Shown here: in pieces, positions 7,704 through 10,778 of the stretch
Position numbering within the stretch: position 1 is the stretch's first letter
Layout of the letters: the number at the start of each line of letters is the position of its first letter
Assembly: GCA_900547615.1 (NCBI GenBank)
Contig: URHH01000086.1
Location: 1-10,778 of the forward strand
Direction: 5' to 3'
Length of the DNA stretch: 10,778 nt
Source: an uncultured Blautia sp.
GTDB lineage: Bacteria; Bacillota; Clostridia; Lachnospirales; Lachnospiraceae
The notes under the pieces: model-generated
Seen by the model: the letters and a program-made list of their open reading frames with translations, nothing else
What the model was told of the DNA's origin: nothing
Database searches by the model: none
Program-made: the position numbers and the translations under genes

Positions 7704-7754
7704 AAAAAGCATAAAACCACGACATACCTGCATATCGTGGCTTTATGCTTTTTT
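7704..7754. terminator. Bidirectional terminator between ldhA and the barnase-like gene
   Basis: Two 19-base arms (7704-7722 and 7735-7753) are complementary except for one position and enclose a 12-base loop. The arms start with AAAAA and end with TTTTT, so either strand yields a GC-containing stem followed by a U-run (six T on plus, five on minus). The mismatch is A-C on plus but G-U on minus. It serves ldhA from the left and the nfo operon from the right. Confidence 0.93.
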
Positions 7755-7769
7755 CAATCCCGGCAGAGT

Positions 7770-8375
7770 TTAATACACCTGCTCAAAGGTTTCCATGTTA
7801 TCGCCTGTATAGAAAATCTGTCCGTCATTTGTGTAAATGACCTTCTCTTCTCCTCTTTCCCCCGGCTCTACATTGACGTCGCACTCATAAAATACTCTTC
7901 CCTCTTCCTCAGGAAGCATTTTATCGGCATTATTATATTCGTCTCCTCCGATATTTTTTCCCGGAGCCACATCGGAAAGATTATCCGCCCCGTCGCTCCA
8001 CCCAAGATCTCGGGCTTCTTTCTTTGTTATATAATTGGAAGGAAGATGTCCGTATTCATGAATATAGCGAATGACATCGTCTTTATCTGTATAGGTCCCG
8101 GTTCTCTCAAGTTTTGCTTCTTTTGAAGCTTCCTTATTCGTTTCCTCTGAACTTTCTTCCAGTTCTACTTCCGGATCATCCACGAGCATATCCTCGTCCA
8201 TCACCTCGAACTGATCGTCTCCCTGATCTCCTTCCTCCAAAGCCTCAAGCTCCTCCTCGTCAAGGGGAACAAGATCCTCTGAAAAAATCTCTTCCTCTGA
8301 CTCTTTTCCGCAGCCTGCCGCCGCAAAAGCCAGCATAGCCATAAGACCTGCTGCAAAAATCCGTGATTTCTTCAT
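7770..8375 (-). CDS. Lipoprotein with a barnase-type ribonuclease domain lacking the catalytic histidine
   Basis: The 201-residue product has a lipoprotein signal peptide (residues 1-21) ending in AAAGC, with Cys22 as the lipidation site. A strongly acidic linker covers about 25-90. Residues about 95-201 match Bacillus amyloliquefaciens barnase: LPSNYITKKEARDLGW (111-126), DVAPGKNIGGD (135-145), and ETF near the end. From memory of barnase, the alignment has no gaps from Lys27 to the end. Lys118 matches Lys27, Glu164 matches general base Glu73, and Arg174 matches Arg83. Lys178 replaces Arg87, Ala150 replaces Arg59, and Asn193 (codon AAC) replaces general acid His102. Known barnase mutants at His102 lose nearly all activity, so strong RNase activity is unlikely unless another residue substitutes. 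It is the third gene of the nfo operon, with AAAGGAGG five bases before the start. No barstar homolog is visible. Confidence 0.9.
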   Translation of the reverse strand: MKKSRIFAAGLMAMLAFAAAGCGKESEEEIFSEDLVPLDEEELEALEEGDQGDDQFEVMDEDMLVDDPEVELEESSEETNKEASKEAKLERTGTYTDKDDVIRYIHEYGHLPSNYITKKEARDLGWSDGADNLSDVAPGKNIGGDEYNNADKMLPEEEGRVFYECDVNVEPGERGEEKVIYTNDGQIFYTGDNMETFEQVY

Positions 8376-8386
8376 GTAAGCCTCCT

Positions 8387-8944
8387 TTATCTGCTCTCTT
8401 CGTTTAATTTCTTTCCGAGATTTCTTACCGCCTCTAAAATATCTTCTCTTTCTTTTACAGGAACTTTGTCTGTTTTATCAACATATACCGTATCCAACAC
8501 CTGGCAGTTTAACTGGTTAAGAAGCATTTTGGAAGTGCTTTCCGCTTTTTCTCTCGGTCCGATGCTTCCCGCCGCAAGAAGAATCCCTCCTGTCTTTTTC
8601 TTCGGCACAGGGTCTTCTTTTCTTATATATCTGGCGCTGAAATACGTCTGCAGGCGGCTTAAAACAGCGAGCAGCATTCCCGTGATTTCCTCAAAATACA
8701 CAGGAGATGCAAGGATAATGTGGTCGCATTCCTGAATATAATCAAAAATCTCCTGCATTTCGTCTTTTATGGCACAGCCTTTGTTCTCAAAACACCATCT
8801 GCAGTCAATGCAGGGACGAATATCTGCATAGTATGCGTCCAGAACTCTTACCTCTCCTTCCAGTTCCTCTTTTAATGCGTTGATCATTGTCATAGTATCT
8901 CCCTTTTTTCTTGGAGAACCGTTTAATATCAGTGTTTTTCTCAT
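8387..8944 (-). CDS. Flavodoxin-like FMN reductase family protein with a four-cysteine motif
   Basis: The 185 residues show the flavodoxin-like fold of the NADPH-dependent FMN reductase family. The phosphate-binding loop NGSPRKKGDT is at 8-17, and the flavin-contact strand ILASPVYFEEITG at 77-89 contains the SPVYF motif. Cys45, Cys48, Cys51 and Cys57 form C-x2-C-x2-C-x5-C, the compact pattern known from iron-sulfur flavoproteins of the Isf type, where it binds a 4Fe-4S cluster. The protein is probably a cytoplasmic redox carrier or quinone/FMN reductase; the substrate cannot be told. It starts three bases after the nfo stop, with its GAGGAG ribosome binding site inside the nfo 3' end. It is followed 11 bases later by the barnase-like gene, whose ribosome binding site overlaps this gene's stop, so all three should be translated from one transcript. 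Confidence 0.88.
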   Translation of the reverse strand: MRKTLILNGSPRKKGDTMTMINALKEELEGEVRVLDAYYADIRPCIDCRWCFENKGCAIKDEMQEIFDYIQECDHIILASPVYFEEITGMLLAVLSRLQTYFSARYIRKEDPVPKKKTGGILLAAGSIGPREKAESTSKMLLNQLNCQVLDTVYVDKTDKVPVKEREDILEAVRNLGKKLNEESR

Positions 8945-8947
8945 TTC

Positions 8948-9781
8948 TTACTCCTCGTATTTTTCTCTTAAAAGTGAGATTTCCTCTGCCCAGCCTGCAT
9001 CGTCATTTGGAGTTTCCAGAATAAACGGGATTCCCTTTAACGCAGGGTGACGGGTAACGGCGGAAAGGGCTTCCAGTCCAATCTCTCCCTGTCCTATTTT
9101 TGCATGGCGGTCCTTATGGCTTCCCAGTCCGTTCATACTGTCGTTTAAGTGGATTGCCTTTAAATTCGAAAGACCGATTATGTGATCAAACTCTTCTAAA
9201 ACCTCATCCAGATGATTAACAATGTCGTAGCCTGCGTCCCACACATGACAGGTATCAAGGCACACTCCCAGCTTTTCTTTCTTTTCCACGAGATCCATAA
9301 TGGCGCGGATTTCCTCAAATCGACCGCCTACCTCGGAACCTTTTCCTGCCATTGTCTCCAGAAGGACGGTGGTGGACTGCTCGTCTGTGAGAACATCGTT
9401 TAAAATTTCCGCGATTTTCTGAATGCCGGTCTCCACGCCCTGTCCCACATGGCTGCCCGGGTGGAAATTATAATAATTTCCCGGAGTTGCCTCCATGCGT
9501 TTCATATCATCCGCCATGATCTCTCTTGCAAAATCTCTTAAATCTTCTTTCGCAGCACAGGCATTCATCGTGTACGGTGCATGAGCTACTATCTTACCAA
9601 AATGATTCTCCTCTGCGATTGCAAGAAATTTCTCCGCATCTTTCAGATCCAGTTCTTTTGCCTTTCCGCCTCTTGGATTTCTTGTAAAAAATGCCAGGGT
9701 ATTTCCCCCGTTTTTCACCATCTGACGTCCCATAGCCGCATATCCTTTAGAAGAAGACGCGTGATTTCCAATATATAACAT
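8948..9781 (-). CDS. nfo: Deoxyribonuclease IV (endonuclease IV, AP endonuclease)
   Basis: The product cleaves DNA 5' to abasic sites and removes 3'-blocking groups in base excision repair. The 277 residues match the family length and a TIM-barrel architecture. All nine zinc ligands of the trinuclear centre can be located: His67 (HAPY), His107 (NFHPGSHVGQG), Glu142 (LLETMAG), Asp176 and His179 (GVCLDTCHVWDAGYD), His211 (HLNDS), Asp224 and His226 (KDRH), and Glu256 (ILETP). The protein is therefore expected to be active. The start has AAAGGA about ten bases upstream. It is the first gene of a tight operon with a flavoprotein and the barnase-like lipoprotein, and it diverges from the transporter gene. 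Confidence 0.97.
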   Translation of the reverse strand: MLYIGNHASSSKGYAAMGRQMVKNGGNTLAFFTRNPRGGKAKELDLKDAEKFLAIAEENHFGKIVAHAPYTMNACAAKEDLRDFAREIMADDMKRMEATPGNYYNFHPGSHVGQGVETGIQKIAEILNDVLTDEQSTTVLLETMAGKGSEVGGRFEEIRAIMDLVEKKEKLGVCLDTCHVWDAGYDIVNHLDEVLEEFDHIIGLSNLKAIHLNDSMNGLGSHKDRHAKIGQGEIGLEALSAVTRHPALKGIPFILETPNDDAGWAEEISLLREKYEE

Positions 9782-9817
9782 AAACTTAAATTCCTTTCTG
9801 TTTCATAGTCGTTTTTT

Positions 9818-9846
9818 ATTTTACCAAAAATATTTTAACATGAAAA
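9818..9846 (-). promoter_or_regulatory. Promoter of the nfo operon
   Basis: On the minus strand, TTTTCA (9841-9846), a 17-base spacer and TAAAAT (9818-9823) are present, with TGG before the -10 giving an extended -10. No inverted repeat resembling an SOS or PerR box was recognised around it. Confidence 0.55.
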
Positions 9847-9856
9847 GAGATAGTTA

Positions 9857-9885
9857 TTGACGGAATGTATAAAAATTCATATAAT
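9857..9885 (+). promoter_or_regulatory. Promoter of the NSS transporter gene
   Basis: TTGACG (9857-9862), a 17-base spacer and a perfect TATAAT (9880-9885) form one of the best promoters in the window. It lies back to back with the nfo promoter, with about ten bases between the two -35 boxes. The AGGGAGG ribosome binding site at 9901-9907 is 13 bases from the ATG, longer than usual. Confidence 0.75.
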
Positions 9886-9920
9886 TTTAATAGATTTTAG
9901 AGGGAGGTTATAAATCTATT

Positions 9921-10778
9921 ATGAAAGAACGCGAAAAGTTTTCTTCACGGCTTGGCTTTATTTTAATTTCTGCCGGCTGTGCAATCGGAATTGGAAATGT
10001 GTGGAGATTTCCGTACATTACCGGTCAGTATGGAGGCGCTGCCTTTGTTCTGATTTATCTTATATTCCTTTTGATTCTCGGTCTGCCTATCATGGTAATG
10101 GAATTTTCTGTGGGACGTGCCAGCCGACACTCTGCTGCCAGAAGCTTCCATATCCTGGAGCCAAAGGGTACAAAATGGCATCTTTACAGTTATGGCGCCA
10201 TGCTTGGCAACTATCTTCTTATGATGTTCTACACAACCGTAGGCGGCTGGATGCTTGCATATTTTGTCAAAACAGCAAAAGGAACCTTTACAGGACTGAA
10301 TCCTTCGGCTGTGGAAGGCGTATTTAATGATATGCTGGCAAATCCTGTGGAAATGACCATCTGGATGGGAATCACTACGGTTCTGGGCTTTGGCATCTGC
10401 AGCATGGGATTTCAAAAAGGCGTGGAGCGGATTACAAAGGCCATGATGGTATGTCTTCTCGGCATTATGATCCTTCTCTGCATTAAGAGCCTGACTCTTC
10501 CAAACGCTTCAGAAGGTGTGAAGTTTTATCTTCTTCCTGATTTTGAGCGTCTGAAAGAAAACGGTCTCGCACAGGGGATTTACGCAGCGATGGGACAGGC
10601 TTTCTTCACTTTAAGCCTTGGCATCGGCGCACTTGCCATTTTCGGAAGCTACATAGGAAAAGACAGAAGCCTTACAGGAGAGGCGATCCAGATCGGGATT
10701 CTCGACACCTTTGTCGCACTGACAGCAGGCCTTATCATTTTCCCCGCCTGCTTCTCTTTCGGTGTAGACCAGACGCAG
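9921..10778 (+). CDS. Sodium-dependent amino acid transporter, NSS/SLC6 family, 3' end missing
   Basis: The reading frame is open for 286 codons to the end of the window, probably two thirds of a protein of about 440-450 residues. The first helix carries SAGCAIGIGNVWRFPY (17-32), the hallmark of this family. By comparison with LeuT, Gly19, Ala21, Ile22 and Asn26 fall at sodium-site positions and Arg29 at the extracellular gate. Tyr104 (FYTTVGGW) matches the substrate-site tyrosine of helix 3, and GQAFFTLSLG (225-234) is the unwound helix 6 with Phe229 and Thr230. Seven membrane segments are visible: about 11-32, 40-62, 88-117, 144-162, 172-191, 216-243 and 257-282. The protein should import an amino acid or related solute with Na+; the substrate is not predictable. 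It is divergent from nfo and has its own strong promoter. Confidence 0.94.
   Translation, partial: MKEREKFSSRLGFILISAGCAIGIGNVWRFPYITGQYGGAAFVLIYLIFLLILGLPIMVMEFSVGRASRHSAARSFHILEPKGTKWHLYSYGAMLGNYLLMMFYTTVGGWMLAYFVKTAKGTFTGLNPSAVEGVFNDMLANPVEMTIWMGITTVLGFGICSMGFQKGVERITKAMMVCLLGIMILLCIKSLTLPNASEGVKFYLLPDFERLKENGLAQGIYAAMGQAFFTLSLGIGALAIFGSYIGKDRSLTGEAIQIGILDTFVALTAGLIIFPACFSFGVDQTQ

Noticed and set aside
7723..7734. The hairpin loop between ldhA and the barnase-like gene as a small RNA or attachment site.
   Set aside because: Position, U-runs and converging genes are fully explained by a bidirectional terminator, and there is no promoter or integrase nearby.
9963..10415. A 150-codon minus-strand frame opposite the transporter.
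   Set aside because: It is antisense to a clearly conserved NSS transporter frame and shows no domain or start signal.

Overview
The window looks like chromosomal DNA of a low-to-mid GC Firmicute, most likely a gut clostridium of the Lachnospiraceae. The basis is the mix of genes (a clostridial EF-G paralog, fermentative D-lactate dehydrogenase, TyrA with an ACT domain, Firmicute-type AroA), the strong AGGAGG-type ribosome binding sites and the AT-rich intergenic promoters. I cannot fix genus or species. No RNA genes, insertion sequences, phage genes or CRISPR arrays are visible. Both ends cut through a gene.

Layout: (1) Positions 1-1865, minus strand: a 555-residue membrane-anchored protein of unknown function, followed by the first 34 codons of a probable Ca2+/Na+ antiporter. 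The unknown gene has its own promoter, tucked into the tail of the preceding terminator. (2) 1870-4070, minus: an EF-G-like GTPase (FusA2 type) with altered G motifs, its promoter and its terminator. (3) 4140-6582, plus: tyrA-aroA, two aromatic amino acid genes read from one promoter that diverges from the EF-G promoter. (4) 6611-7754, plus: D-lactate dehydrogenase with its own promoter, ending in a strong hairpin shared with the converging operon. (5) 9846-7770, minus: a compact three-gene operon of endonuclease IV (nfo), a cysteine-containing FMN flavoprotein and a lipoprotein that carries a barnase-type ribonuclease domain. (6) 9857-10778, plus: a sodium-dependent amino acid transporter of the NSS/SLC6 family, running off the end.

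Most of the window is ordinary housekeeping. The item most worth attention is the barnase-like lipoprotein at 7770-8375. It aligns without gaps to barnase from the region of Lys27 to the C-terminus and keeps the general base Glu73, but has Asn where barnase has its general acid His102. It also has a very acidic linker between the lipid anchor and the ribonuclease fold, and no barstar gene is visible nearby. It is either a pseudo-ribonuclease or an enzyme with altered chemistry, displayed on the cell surface. Second-tier items are the EF-G paralog with Tyr for the catalytic His and TDMD for NKxD, the unrecognised 555-residue membrane protein, and an AroA that carries all four class II EPSP synthase sequence markers.
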